Shown here piece after piece: positions 1-7,912 of a DNA stretch of 7,912 nucleotides (within the stretch, counting starts at the first letter, position 1; each line of letters starts with the position of its first letter). The notes beneath the pieces were generated by a model. It saw nothing but the letters and a program-made list of their open reading frames with translations, was not told the origin of the DNA and made no database searches. The DNA lies in contig JAEWYJ010000320.1 in NCBI GenBank assembly GCA_023395695.1, positions 1 to 7,912 of the forward strand, in the 5' to 3' direction. This DNA is from Bacillota bacterium (GTDB lineage Bacteria > Bacillota > Clostridia > Oscillospirales > Ruminococcaceae). Position numbers and translations under genes: made by a program.

Positions 1-169
1 CCTCTTCGTTGAGGGTGGGCAGCGTGCCGGGCATACCGCTGCAAATGGGGCAGCAGTTGGCGTTAACTTCCCCGCCGAACTGATTTTTGCAGGAGCAGAA
101 AATCTTGCTTTCGGTATTTAATTCGGCATGAACTTCAAGTCCGATGACGATTTCGTAATCTTTTCTCAT
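1..169 (-). CDS. gatB: GatB, Asp/Glu-tRNA(Asn/Gln) amidotransferase subunit B, N-terminal 56 residues (runs off left edge)
   Basis: GatB binds misacylated Glu-tRNA(Gln) or Asp-tRNA(Asn) and, within GatCAB, activates the tRNA-bound acid with ATP for amidation by ammonia from GatA. The 56 visible residues begin [19 protein letters not shown], the typical GatB opening (VIGLEVH, residues 8-14), followed by SKIFC and the conserved [10 protein letters not shown] segment (45-54). Cys25, Cys27, Cys40 and Cys43 form a CxC...CxxC pattern matching the zinc-binding knuckle of the cysteine-containing GatB subfamily; the zinc role is inferred from the family. The ATG at 169 is chosen because AAGGAGG lies at 186-180 with good spacing. 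It is the last visible gene of ligA-gatC-gatA-gatB and begins 15 nt after gatA. The rest of the gene, about 420 codons by family norm, is outside the window. Confidence 0.96.
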   Translation of the reverse strand, partial: MRKDYEIVIGLEVHAELNTESKIFCSCKNQFGGEVNANCCPICSGMPGTLPTLNEE

Positions 170-179
170 CTTATGCGTC

Positions 180-187
180 CCTCCTTA
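180..187 (-). promoter_or_regulatory. gatB ribosome binding site overlapping the gatA stop codon
   Basis: Reading the minus strand, TAAGGAGGGACGCATAAG precedes the gatB ATG. The TAA stop of gatA (187-185) shares bases with the AAGGAGG Shine-Dalgarno (186-180). Ribosomes terminating on gatA therefore end on the gatB initiation site, which suggests translational coupling. The site also fixes the gatB start at 169. Confidence 0.8.
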
Positions 188-1645
188 ACCGATCGTGGGG
201 ATTTTGTTGAACCCGCCGACAAGCCTCTCGTAATGATGCGCGGCGTTGAACAGCGTCTCCTCCGAAAAACGCGGGCCGATGAGCTGCAGGCCGATCGGCA
301 TACCGTCCGCACCCGTGCCACAGGGAACCGAAATTGCGGGCAGCGACGCAATATTCACCGTAATGGTGCAAACATCGGCAGCGTACATTTTTATGGGATC
401 GTCGACGTTTTCGCCAAGCTTAAACGCCGTAAACGGCGAGGTCGGCGTTGCGATGATGTCACAGCCCTCAAATGCCTGTGCAAACTCGGCGGCAATCTGC
501 TGCTGCAACACCTTGGCGCGCTTGTAGTAGGCGTCAAAAAAGCCGGAGGACAGCACAAAGGTGCCCAGCATGATGCGGCGCTTAACCTCGTCTCCGAAGC
601 CCTCGCTTCTTGATGCCTCGTAAAGGTCGATCAGATTTTCGACCTTCGCCGCGCGGTAGCCGTATTTAATGCCGTCAAAGCGCGCCAGGTTGGAGGACGC
701 CTCGGCGGAGGAGATAATGTAGTAAGCGGCCAGCGCTGCATCGGTAGAAGGCAGGCTGATTTCCTTTACAGTCGCGCCCTCGGCTTTTAGCGCCGCGGCA
801 GCGCCCATGACAGCGTGCCTGACCTCCTCGGTAACGCCCGCGCCGAAATACTCCTTGGGAATACCGATACGCAAACCCTTGACGCCCTTATTCAGCAGCC
901 TTGTAAAATCGGGGTATTCGCGGTGCACACTCGTCGCATCCCGCTTGTCATGTCCGCAGATAGCCGAATAGAGCAGCGCCGCGTCTTCGACGGTGCGGGC
1001 CATCGGGCCGATCTGATCGAGCGATGACGCAAACGCAATAAGGCCGTAGCGCGACACCGAACCATAGGTGGGCTTGAGCCCGACGATGCCGCAGTAGCTT
1101 GCGGGCTGGCGGATAGAGCCGCCCGTGTCGGAGCCCAGCGCCAGCACCGCCTCACCCGAGGCAACGGCGGCCGCTGAGCCGCCCGAGGAACCGCCCGGCA
1201 CACGCAAAAGATCGTGGGGGTTGTGTGTTATTTTGACAGCGCTGTTCTCGCAGGAGGAGCCCATGGCAAATTCGTCCATGTTCAGCTTGCCGGGCATGAT
1301 AATGTCGCAGGCGGTCAGCTTTTCGACAACCGTTGCATTATAGGGCGGAATAAAATTGTGCAGCATTTTGGACGAGCAGGTCGTCAGCACACCCTTGGTG
1401 CAAATATTATCCTTAATAGCCACCGGAATGCCGGCCAAGGGCGACAGCACCTGACCCTCGGCGCGCTTTTTATCCACCTCCAGCGCCTTTGCAAGCGCCT
1501 CCTCACGGCAGACGGTCACATAAGCGCCGACCTTATCTTCAGTCTCGTCAATGCGCGAAAGCACCGACACGGCCAGCTCTACCGCGCTGCATTCGCCCTT
1601 ACCCAGCATCGCTGAAAGCTCGGCGGCTGATTTCTGATACAGCAT
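185..1645 (-). CDS. gatA: GatA, Asp/Glu-tRNA(Asn/Gln) amidotransferase subunit A (amidase)
   Basis: GatA is the glutaminase subunit of GatCAB: it hydrolyses glutamine (or asparagine) and channels ammonia to GatB for transamidation of misacylated tRNA in the cytoplasm. The product is 486 aa, the usual length. It carries the amidase-signature fold, with PLAGIPVAIKDN at 69-80, PGGSSGGSAAAVASG at 150-164 and GSDTGGSIRQPA at 171-182. The Ser-cisSer-Lys triad is intact as Lys78, Ser153 and Ser177, one residue off the Staphylococcus aureus numbering (79/154/178). The frame stays open upstream to 1738, but that part overlaps gatC and is low-complexity Arg-rich. The ATG at 1645 has GGGAGGA at 1660-1654 and gives the canonical N-terminus MLYQKSAAELSAML. 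It starts 14 nt after gatC and ends 15 nt before gatB. No missing or unusual residues were seen. Confidence 0.98.
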   Translation of the reverse strand: MLYQKSAAELSAMLGKGECSAVELAVSVLSRIDETEDKVGAYVTVCREEALAKALEVDKKRAEGQVLSPLAGIPVAIKDNICTKGVLTTCSSKMLHNFIPPYNATVVEKLTACDIIMPGKLNMDEFAMGSSCENSAVKITHNPHDLLRVPGGSSGGSAAAVASGEAVLALGSDTGGSIRQPASYCGIVGLKPTYGSVSRYGLIAFASSLDQIGPMARTVEDAALLYSAICGHDKRDATSVHREYPDFTRLLNKGVKGLRIGIPKEYFGAGVTEEVRHAVMGAAAALKAEGATVKEISLPSTDAALAAYYIISSAEASSNLARFDGIKYGYRAAKVENLIDLYEASRSEGFGDEVKRRIMLGTFVLSSGFFDAYYKRAKVLQQQIAAEFAQAFEGCDIIATPTSPFTAFKLGENVDDPIKMYAADVCTITVNIASLPAISVPCGTGADGMPIGLQLIGPRFSEETLFNAAHHYERLVGGFNKIPTIG

Positions 1646-1653
1646 GTTCTGTT

Positions 1654-1662
1654 TCCTCCCTA
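1654..1662 (-). promoter_or_regulatory. gatA ribosome binding site touching the gatC stop codon
   Basis: On the minus strand the sequence is TAGGGAGGAAACAGAACATG. The gatC stop TAG (1662-1660) runs directly into the GGGAGGA Shine-Dalgarno (1660-1654), 8-9 nt before the gatA ATG at 1645. It decides the gatA start and suggests coupled translation of gatC and gatA. Confidence 0.8.
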
Positions 1663-1932
1663 TTCTACGATTCTCGGAACGACGACGCAGCCCGCTTCGA
1701 CCTGCGGCGCATTGGCCAGAATGTCGTCGCGCCTGCATTCGCTCGGAATCGCCTCATCCGCGCGCAGCGTCATGGGGTTCTCAGGGTCAAGCCCGGTCGC
1801 CACACCCTCAATGGCGGGGAGCTTATCGATCATATCGATGAGCCCTTCCATCTGGCGGGCAAATTTTTCGGCCTGCTGCTCGTCCATTTTTAAACGCGCA
1901 AGCTTTGCGATGTGATTGATATCGATCTTCAT
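1660..1932 (-). CDS. gatC: GatC, Asp/Glu-tRNA(Asn/Gln) amidotransferase subunit C
   Basis: GatC is the small subunit that wraps around GatA and GatB and stabilises the amidotransferase complex. The 90-residue product begins MKIDINHIAKLARLKMDEQQ, with the family's INHIAKLARL helix near residues 4-13. The middle holds the second helix up to IDKLPAIEGV, then the extended GLDPENPMTLRADE segment (about 47-60) corresponding to the family's D-V-xP-(T/M)-xxx-LR-xD region, and a C-terminal stretch with RDDILANAPQVEAGCVVVPRIVE. The length is normal to slightly short. A GTG at 1941 is in frame, but it lies within the AAAGGTG ribosome binding site, which is 8 nt upstream of the ATG at 1932, so the ATG is preferred. 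It starts 41 nt after ligA and is followed 14 nt later by gatA. Confidence 0.95.
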   Translation of the reverse strand: MKIDINHIAKLARLKMDEQQAEKFARQMEGLIDMIDKLPAIEGVATGLDPENPMTLRADEAIPSECRRDDILANAPQVEAGCVVVPRIVE

Positions 1933-1973
1933 AGATTGCACACCTTTCTATCACTGATGTTCCGATATAACGG

Positions 1974-3977
<2,004 letters not shown>

Positions 3978-3982
3978 TTAGT

Positions 3983-4072
3983 AAAAATGCGCCGTCTGTT
4001 AATGATGCGCAACATAGAAATGTCTGCGGCCTCCTGAAAAATCAGCCCGCCCGCAGCGCGGTCTTGCGCTGC
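3983..4072 (-). promoter_or_regulatory. ligA leader with alternative hairpins
   Basis: Between yunB and ligA (3963-4153) there is no gene. The transcribed leader could form three structures. Hairpin A is a perfect 7-bp stem, GCAGCGC (4072-4066) with GCGCTGC (4059-4053), loop of 6. Hairpin B is CTGCGG (4056-4051) with CCGCAG (4029-4024), enclosing CTGA-TTTT-TCAG (4045-4034). Hairpin B uses bases of A's 3' arm, so A and B are mutually exclusive. Hairpin C is TGCGC (4011-4007) with GCGCA (3992-3988), loop of 14, followed directly by five Ts (3987-3983), a weak terminator-like element ahead of the ligA start. An attenuator role is inference; the stems are short and could be chance in GC-rich DNA. 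Confidence 0.35.
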
Positions 4073-4088
4073 ATTACAACAATGATAT

Positions 4089-4097
4089 ATTGTAACA
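4089..4097 (-). promoter_or_regulatory. Putative extended -10 promoter for ligA-gatCAB
   Basis: The minus strand reads TGTTACAAT, a TGn motif followed by TACAAT, five of six matches to TATAAT. It lies in an AT-rich patch about 130 nt before the ligA ATG. The -35 region at 17-bp spacing (TAGGAA) is poor, as is tolerated with extended -10 elements. A TTGGCA is nearby but too close (8 bp). No clear terminator follows yunB, so read-through from yunB is also possible. Confidence 0.45.
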
Positions 4098-4153
4098 TAA
4101 ACTGCCAACTATTCCTAGTGCAAAATGCTATTTAAAAGGATTGTTGGAATTTT

Positions 4154-4843
4154 TCATTTGTTATAGTCGGCAATCAGTCCGGCTGTATCGTCATTTTTGG
4201 TCAACACCTGTGTAAACGACTCGGGCGACACGCCGACAATGACCGTCTCGGCCAGAATCAGGCTGCTGGAAATTTCGCTGGCGGCTGTGTAGCCTGGCAG
4301 AATTGCTATGATATTGGCATCCAGCTGCATGACAATCTGGTGCCGGGTCTGGTTGATGCCCGCCGAATCAAACCGGTGGTTGAGCTGCGACTGCACAAAG
4401 CCCGCCGGCACAATCTTGAACTCTATTCTGGGACCGCGGCCCGAAAGCAGCTGCCAGCCCAGCAGCGTGCCCAGCGGAATGCGAATGGTCTGGCTTTGCA
4501 AAAGCGCCAGCTGCTGTGAGGCCTCGTTGGTCATTGTTGACTTGAGCAGATTGAGGCGCACCATATCGGTCTGCACCGAGGTCACCCGGCCGTTATTATC
4601 GGTCGTAACCTTAACCAGCGCATCGTACGAGACGGCGTTGCCGGTTAACTGTGCGCTGATAGCCTCGTTGATGACGCGGGTGGCGTATACCTTGGCCTGA
4701 TAGGCTGCCATGGATTTTATCATAGGCCGTATCTGGGCGTCAACCGCCGCCAGCAATCCGAATATCATCAACACAAACACAAGGAACCTTATTTTAAGTG
4801 CCTGGCTTTGCCAGGTCCTGCGCGGCCACATGCGCCTGAACAT
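4154..4843 (-). CDS. yunB: Sporulation protein YunB
   Basis: YunB is a sporulation protein of Firmicutes; in Bacillus subtilis it is made in the mother cell under SigE, and its biochemical role is not known. The product is 229 aa, a little shorter than the roughly 250 aa Bacillus protein. It starts with a basic N-terminus (MFRRMWPRRTWQSQALKIR), followed by one membrane segment at about 18-36 and then IRPMIKSMAAYQAKVYATRVINEAI (38-62), the region where the family is most recognisable. The C-terminal part has the expected LGTLLGW, GRGPRIEFKIVP and NQTRHQIVMQLDANI segments, predicted to lie outside the membrane. The ATG at 4843 is chosen because GGGGAGGGG ends 6 nt upstream and the membrane segment follows; the frame stays open to 5149 but that extension looks non-coding. 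It stands alone, about 190 nt before ligA. Identification is by remembered family resemblance. Confidence 0.85.
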   Translation of the reverse strand: MFRRMWPRRTWQSQALKIRFLVFVLMIFGLLAAVDAQIRPMIKSMAAYQAKVYATRVINEAISAQLTGNAVSYDALVKVTTDNNGRVTSVQTDMVRLNLLKSTMTNEASQQLALLQSQTIRIPLGTLLGWQLLSGRGPRIEFKIVPAGFVQSQLNHRFDSAGINQTRHQIVMQLDANIIAILPGYTAASEISSSLILAETVIVGVSPESFTQVLTKNDDTAGLIADYNK

Positions 4844-5168
4844 GCTGCACCCCTCCCCGACTGATGCCGATTCCCCGCCCGAAAATAACCGGCCGACAAC
4901 CGGAAATTTTGTTGTGGAAACAAAATAAGCCGTTGGCCGCCGGGAACAGTGCAGAGAACAGGCTCGCTGCTTTGAAACAGCATTAATTTGAAAAACTGCC
5001 CGTAACGGCGAGCCTGTGTTTTGCTGTGCAAGACAGGCTGACACCCCTCTGGGGTGAGAGCGCAACAGCGCAAAAACAGGCCGCGCGTACGTGCCGGGCT
5101 TCCGGTTGATCGGCGATAAATACCGGTATAAGCATTTATATTCCGCCAAGGGGGGTAATAATGATGAA
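4844..5168. other. Gene-poor intergenic region with several inverted repeats
   Basis: No convincing gene is seen here on either strand; open frames crossing it lack ribosome binding sites and composition typical of proteins. It holds several potential hairpins. One is an 8-bp perfect stem, ATTTTGTT (4906-4913) with AACAAAAT (4919-4926). A second is a 10-bp perfect inverted repeat, ACAGGCTCGC (4958-4967) with GCGAGCCTGT (5008-5017), whose arms extend imperfectly through ACAG (4946-4949) and CTGT (5024-5027). A third is CACCCC (5042-5047) with GGGGTG (5051-5056), loop of 3. There is also GCGC-AACA-GCGC near 5060-5071. It contains the upstream region of yunB and may hold a structured RNA, but no known RNA family was recognised. 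Confidence 0.5.
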
Positions 5169-5193
5169 AGCGCGCCGTTTTAACCGGCGCGCT
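5169..5193 (-). terminator. Rho-independent terminator after clpC
   Basis: A perfect 9-bp GC-rich stem, AGCGCGCCG (5169-5177) paired with CGGCGCGCT (5185-5193), has a 7-nt loop and begins 5 nt after the clpC TAA stop (5201-5199). On the minus strand it is followed by TTTCATCATTATTA, a moderate T-rich tail. On the plus strand the same stem is followed by CCTTTTTAT (5194-5202), so it could also stop transcription entering clpC from the opposite direction. Confidence 0.75.
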
Positions 5194-5198
5194 CCTTT

Positions 5199-7663
5199 TT
5201 ATGACATCAGTTCTTTGACCGGTGCCAGAGAAACCTTGCATACTTCTATTTTATCGTTCAGGCAGCGGCACAGCACGCTGTCACCCGCTGCAATATGCCC
5301 GTACAGCAGCTCCTGCGCCAGTAAATCTTCAATGGCGGTCTGAATCTGTCGGCGCAGCGGGCGTGCGCCGTAATCAGGATCGAACCCCGCGCGGGTGATA
5401 TAGCTGATGACGTCAGGCGAAAATTCCGTCTCAATGCCGATGGCCTGCATGCGCGCGCTGACCGATTTGAGCAGCCGCTTGACGATGCTTTTCATTTCCT
5501 CCTCGCCCAGCGTATTAAACACAACAATCTCATCAATACGGTTGATCAGCTCGGGCTTAAACATTTTTTTAAGCTCGGCCATGACCTCTTTTTTAATGGC
5601 CGCGTCGCTGTTGGTCTGCTCGGTGGGCGCAAAACCGAGCGCCTTACGGTCGGTAATTTTGCGCGCCCCAATATTGGACGTCATAACGATGACGGCATTT
5701 TTAAAGCTGCAGGTGCGGCCGTGGGCGTCGGTCAGGCGGCCATCCTCCAGCAATTGCAGCAACACATGCAAAACGTCGGGATGCGCTTTTTCCACCTCGT
5801 CGAACAGAACAACCGAATAGGGCTTGCGCCGGATACGCTCGGTAAGCTGTCCCCCGTCGTCATAGCCGACATAGCCGGGCGGCGAACCAATGAGCTTTGA
5901 CACCGATTGCTTTTCCATATATTCCGACATATCCAGCCGCAGCATTGCTTCTGCGGAACCGAACAGCACCGCGCTCAGTGCCCGGCACAGCTCGGTTTTA
6001 CCCACGCCGGTCGGGCCTAAGAATAAAAACGAGCCTACGGGACGGTTTGGGTCGCTTAAGCCCACACGTCCCCGGCGAATCGCCTTTGATACCGCCCGAA
6101 CCGCCTCGCGCTGTCCGATGACCATAGCGCCCAGCCGTTCCTCAAGCGAGATCAGCCGTTCGGTTTCCTCACCGGTCAGCGACGAAATATCAATGCCGGT
6201 TGTCTGAGAGATCAGATCGGCAATATCCTGCTGGCAGACGGCCAGCGTGCCCTTGGCCTTTCCGCGCTTTTCCAGCGTTTTGCTCTGCAGATCCTGCTCC
6301 TGGCGGCGCAGGGTGGCCGCCAGCTCAAAATCGCAGCAGGAAAGCGCCTCCTCCTTGCGGCGACGCGCTGTTTTCAGCTTGGTAACAACCTCGCTGTCGT
6401 CAGGCTCGTTGTCGGCAAGGCTCTTGAGTTTGACGCAGGCCGCCGCCTCGTCAATGAGATCGATCGCCTTATCCGGCAAAAAGCGGTCGGAATATAACGC
6501 GCCGAAAGATGCACGGCCGATTCCAGCGCGTCGTCGGTTATTTTAAGGCGGTGGTGCGTTTCATACCGTTCGCGCAGGCCCTTTAATATTTCTACCGCCT
6601 GCTGCTCGTTGGGTTCCTTGACAATGACACTCTGGAACCGTCGCTCCAGCGCCGAGTCCTTTTCGATATGCTTTCGGTATTCCTCAAAGGTTGTCGCGCC
6701 AATAACCTGTAGCTCACCGCGCGCAAGCTGCGGCTTTAGAATATTGGCGGCATCAACCGCGCCTTCCGCCGCGCCGATGCCCATCATGTTGTGAAGCTCG
6801 TCGATGAACAGAATAATACTGCCCGCTGTCGAAACCTCGCCAATAATTGTTTTAATACGCTCCTCAAAATCGCCCCGGTATTTGGTACCGGCCAAAACAG
6901 CGGTCAAGTCCAGAGACACGAGCCGCTTTTCGCCCAATTCAAATGGCACCTCCCCCGTTGCGATACGCTGTGCCAGCCCTTCAATGACGGCAGTTTTGCC
7001 CACGCCGGCCTCGCCTATCAGGCAAGGATTGTTTTTTCCGCGGCGGCAAAGGATGCGGATAACGCGGTCTATTTCAGCATCCCGTCCAATGACGGGGTCC
7101 AGCTTGCGCTCTCTGGCCATTTGGGTCAGGTCGCGTGAGAATTTATCAAGCGTCTGGGTTTTGGGCTGCGGTTTAACCGCCCGCTGAGCGCCCGCACGAC
7201 CGGCCTTTTCGCCGATCATACCCACCGCGCCCGCCACGTCGCACATCGCCTTGTACAGTGCTGCGGTGTCCAGCCCCAGCTCCTTTAAAAGCGCAACGCC
7301 GCTGCTCTGCGGTTCGCGCAGCAGCGCTATAAGCAGATGCTCTGTGCCGACGGTCTGTGAATGATAATCGCGCGCCGCGGCGACCGCCGTTTCAAAGATG
7401 CGCTTGCAGCAGGGCGTGATGTCGTCGGAATTAAGCACCGACTGCGGGGCGCGCCCCACGGTGCGAACCAGTAGCTCGGTAATGTCCTGCGCATTCACGC
7501 CCCTTGAGGTCAGCGCAACGCTGGCGGCCGAGCCTTCGGCACACACCAGCCCAAGCAGCAGATGTTCGCTGCCGATATAGGTATGCCCCAGCGCGGAGGC
7601 CTGCGCAATTGCAAGATTGATTGCATCGTTTGCTTTTTGTGTGAATCCGTTAAAACGAAACAT
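5199..7663 (-). CDS. clpC: ClpC, AAA+ unfoldase of ClpCP protease; interrupted by a one-base frameshift near 6488
   Basis: ClpC unfolds substrates with ATP and feeds them to ClpP. Bridging the shift gives 821 aa, normal for ClpC. Residues below are numbered on that joined protein. Two Clp N repeats span about 1-145 ([37 protein letters not shown]). D1 has Walker A GEAGVGKT (217-224), pore motif KYRG (261-264), Walker B IILFIDE (283-289) and ERRF Arg finger (341-342). The M-domain carries a UVR motif around 436-460, separating ClpC from ClpA/ClpB. D2 has Walker A GPTGVGKT (550-557), pore loop GYVGYDDGG, Walker B VVLFDE (618-623), the ClpP-docking LGF (676-678) and sensor-2 GARPLRR (766-772). 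The ATG at 7663 matches the family's MF-RF start with GGGGTGA just upstream; an in-frame GTG at 7672 lies inside that site. The frame breaks after Pro392. No ctsR-mcsA-mcsB genes lie upstream. If the deletion is real, the N-terminal product stops at 6374, leaving only the N-domain and most of D1. Confidence 0.93.
6484..6491 (-). other. Single-base deletion (frameshift) in clpC
   Basis: The minus strand reads ATTCCGACCGCTTTTTGCCG. In the upstream frame this gives [12 protein letters not shown] and runs to a stop at 6374. In the other frame, GAC at 6488-6486 continues as [15 protein letters not shown], the conserved ClpC sequence after D1. One extra G (CCGGACC) restores [14 protein letters not shown] exactly. 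Both flanks are otherwise well-conserved ClpC, so a lost base, not two genes, explains the break. Confidence 0.92.
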
Positions 7664-7708
7664 TTTTTTCACCCCACAGCTTATTCTATGCCATAAACCA
7701 CCGCTGCA

Positions 7709-7735
7709 ATCATATTCAACAAATAATCTTGTCAG
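7709..7735 (-). promoter_or_regulatory. Putative SigA-type promoter of clpC
   Basis: On the minus strand CTGACA (7735-7730, five of six to TTGACA) is followed after 15 bp by TATGAT (7714-7709, five of six to TATAAT), about 45 nt before the clpC ATG. The spacer is shorter than the usual 17. No CtsR tandem GGTCAAA or CIRCE repeat is visible between clpC and the divergent gene. Confidence 0.4.
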
Positions 7736-7765
7736 GTTTTCTACCTTTTGGATAACAACGCAGTA

Positions 7766-7794
7766 ACACCGCTTTTATACTTAACATAATATGT
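7766..7794 (+). promoter_or_regulatory. Possible promoter/operator of the small Cys/Gly peptide gene
   Basis: CATAATATG (7785-7793) resembles the -10 box of mother-cell sporulation sigma factors (CATAnnnTA), with an AC at 7766-7767 at a 17-bp spacing as in SigK promoters. CATAAT alone is also five of six to a SigA -10, but no matching -35 is seen. The -10 lies inside a perfect 5+1+5 palindrome, ACATA-A-TATGT (7784-7794), which could be an operator. Assignment is tentative. Confidence 0.25.
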
Positions 7795-7810
7795 GGTGAA
7801 ATCTAAAATT

Positions 7811-7817
7811 AGGAGGT
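7811..7817 (+). promoter_or_regulatory. Near-perfect ribosome binding site
   Basis: AGGAGGT is fully complementary to the 16S rRNA anti-Shine-Dalgarno and sits 6 nt before the ATG at 7824. It is the best initiation signal in the window and supports the small downstream frame as a real, strongly translated gene. Confidence 0.85.
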
Positions 7818-7823
7818 TACATT

Positions 7824-7912
7824 ATGTTCGGTAATGGTTGGGGCGGCGGTTGTGGCTGCCTGTGGATTATAATTCTTATTATCATCATCCTTGGTTGCGG
7901 CTGTGGTGCCGG
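7824..7912 (+). CDS. Small Gly/Cys-rich single-pass membrane peptide, N-terminal part (runs off right edge)
   Basis: Twenty-nine complete codons are visible. The peptide begins MFGNGWGGGCGCLW, continues with a run of nine aliphatic residues (IIILIIIIL, residues 15-23) that probably spans or inserts in the membrane, then GCGCGA. Glycine and cysteine dominate both flanks, with Cys10, Cys12, Cys25 and Cys27 placed as mirrored CGC motifs on either side of the hydrophobic core. The layout resembles very short peptides of spore-forming Firmicutes: the Gly-rich YjcZ-type sporulation peptides, and the Cys-rich clostridial ones often labelled as chorion-class high-cysteine proteins. The function is not known, and this resemblance is from memory. 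It is divergent from clpC with 160 nt between the start codons. The gene is incomplete here. Confidence 0.7.
   Translation, partial: MFGNGWGGGCGCLWIIILIIIILGCGCGA

Noticed and set aside
128..613. Plus-strand open frame of 161 codons opposite gatA/gatB
   Set aside because: It lies wholly antisense to well-identified gatA and gatB, resembles no known protein and has no ribosome binding site; the same holds for the other plus-strand frames across gatA, ligA, yunB and clpC.
1646..1738. N-terminal extension of gatA to 1738
   Set aside because: The extra 31 residues are Arg-rich, overlap gatC in another frame and are absent from GatA proteins; the ATG at 1645 has the ribosome binding site.
4154..4843. 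Other membrane-anchored sporulation or secretion proteins as the identity of this gene
   Set aside because: The order of basic tail, single membrane segment, IxP...A...ATRVINEAI and the later LGTLLG and GRGPRIEFKIVP segments fits YunB best.
4844..4900. SigE promoter directly upstream of yunB
   Set aside because: TTATTTT and CATCAGTC on the minus strand have suitable spacing, but the -10 is a poor match to CATACAnT and would put the transcript start inside the ribosome binding site.
4844..5149. N-terminal extension of yunB by 102 residues
   Set aside because: The extension has no family counterpart, and the ATG at 4843 has a strong ribosome binding site just before a basic stretch and membrane segment.
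4844..5168. Known riboswitches (c-di-GMP, T-box, fluoride) or SRP/6S RNA in the intergenic region
   Set aside because: Diagnostic conserved cores such as GACGCAAAGCC or the T-box AGGGTGGNACCGCG were not found on either strand; structure alone does not identify a family.
6374..6491. Programmed -1 frameshift in clpC
   Set aside because: There is no slippery heptamer at the junction, and ClpC is not known to use recoding; a lost base is simpler.

Overview
The window looks like a piece of a Firmicutes chromosome, most likely from a spore-forming clostridium with a fairly high G+C content, such as the Oscillospirales/Ruminococcaceae. The reasons are a YunB-type sporulation protein, a UVR-containing ClpC, NAD-dependent LigA next to gatCAB, very strong AGGAGG-type ribosome binding sites, and a tiny Gly/Cys-rich membrane peptide of a kind common in such genomes. 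The lineage is inferred from gene content only.

Almost everything is on the minus strand. Reading from right to left: clpC (7663-5199) has its own likely promoter and a strong hairpin terminator directly after its stop. Next comes a gene-poor stretch of about 325 bases (4844-5168) with several inverted repeats, then yunB (4843-4154). A gap of about 190 bases follows, holding a probable extended -10 promoter and a leader that can form competing hairpins. Last is a compact operon ligA-gatC-gatA-gatB (3962 to beyond the left edge). At the gatC/gatA and gatA/gatB junctions the stop codon overlaps the next gene's Shine-Dalgarno sequence, so the three amidotransferase subunits are probably translationally coupled. 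The only plus-strand gene is the start of a small cysteine/glycine-rich membrane peptide at the right edge (7824 onward), divergent from clpC.

Functionally this is mostly housekeeping: GatCAB makes Gln-tRNA(Gln) and/or Asn-tRNA(Asn) by transamidation, LigA seals DNA nicks using NAD+, ClpC is the AAA+ unfoldase of ClpCP proteolysis, and YunB belongs to sporulation. The main anomaly is a single-base deletion in clpC near 6488 that splits the gene into two frames. No undescribed multi-gene system is visible. The least explained parts are the ligA leader, the 4844-5168 intergenic region, and the small Cys/Gly peptide with its upstream region.
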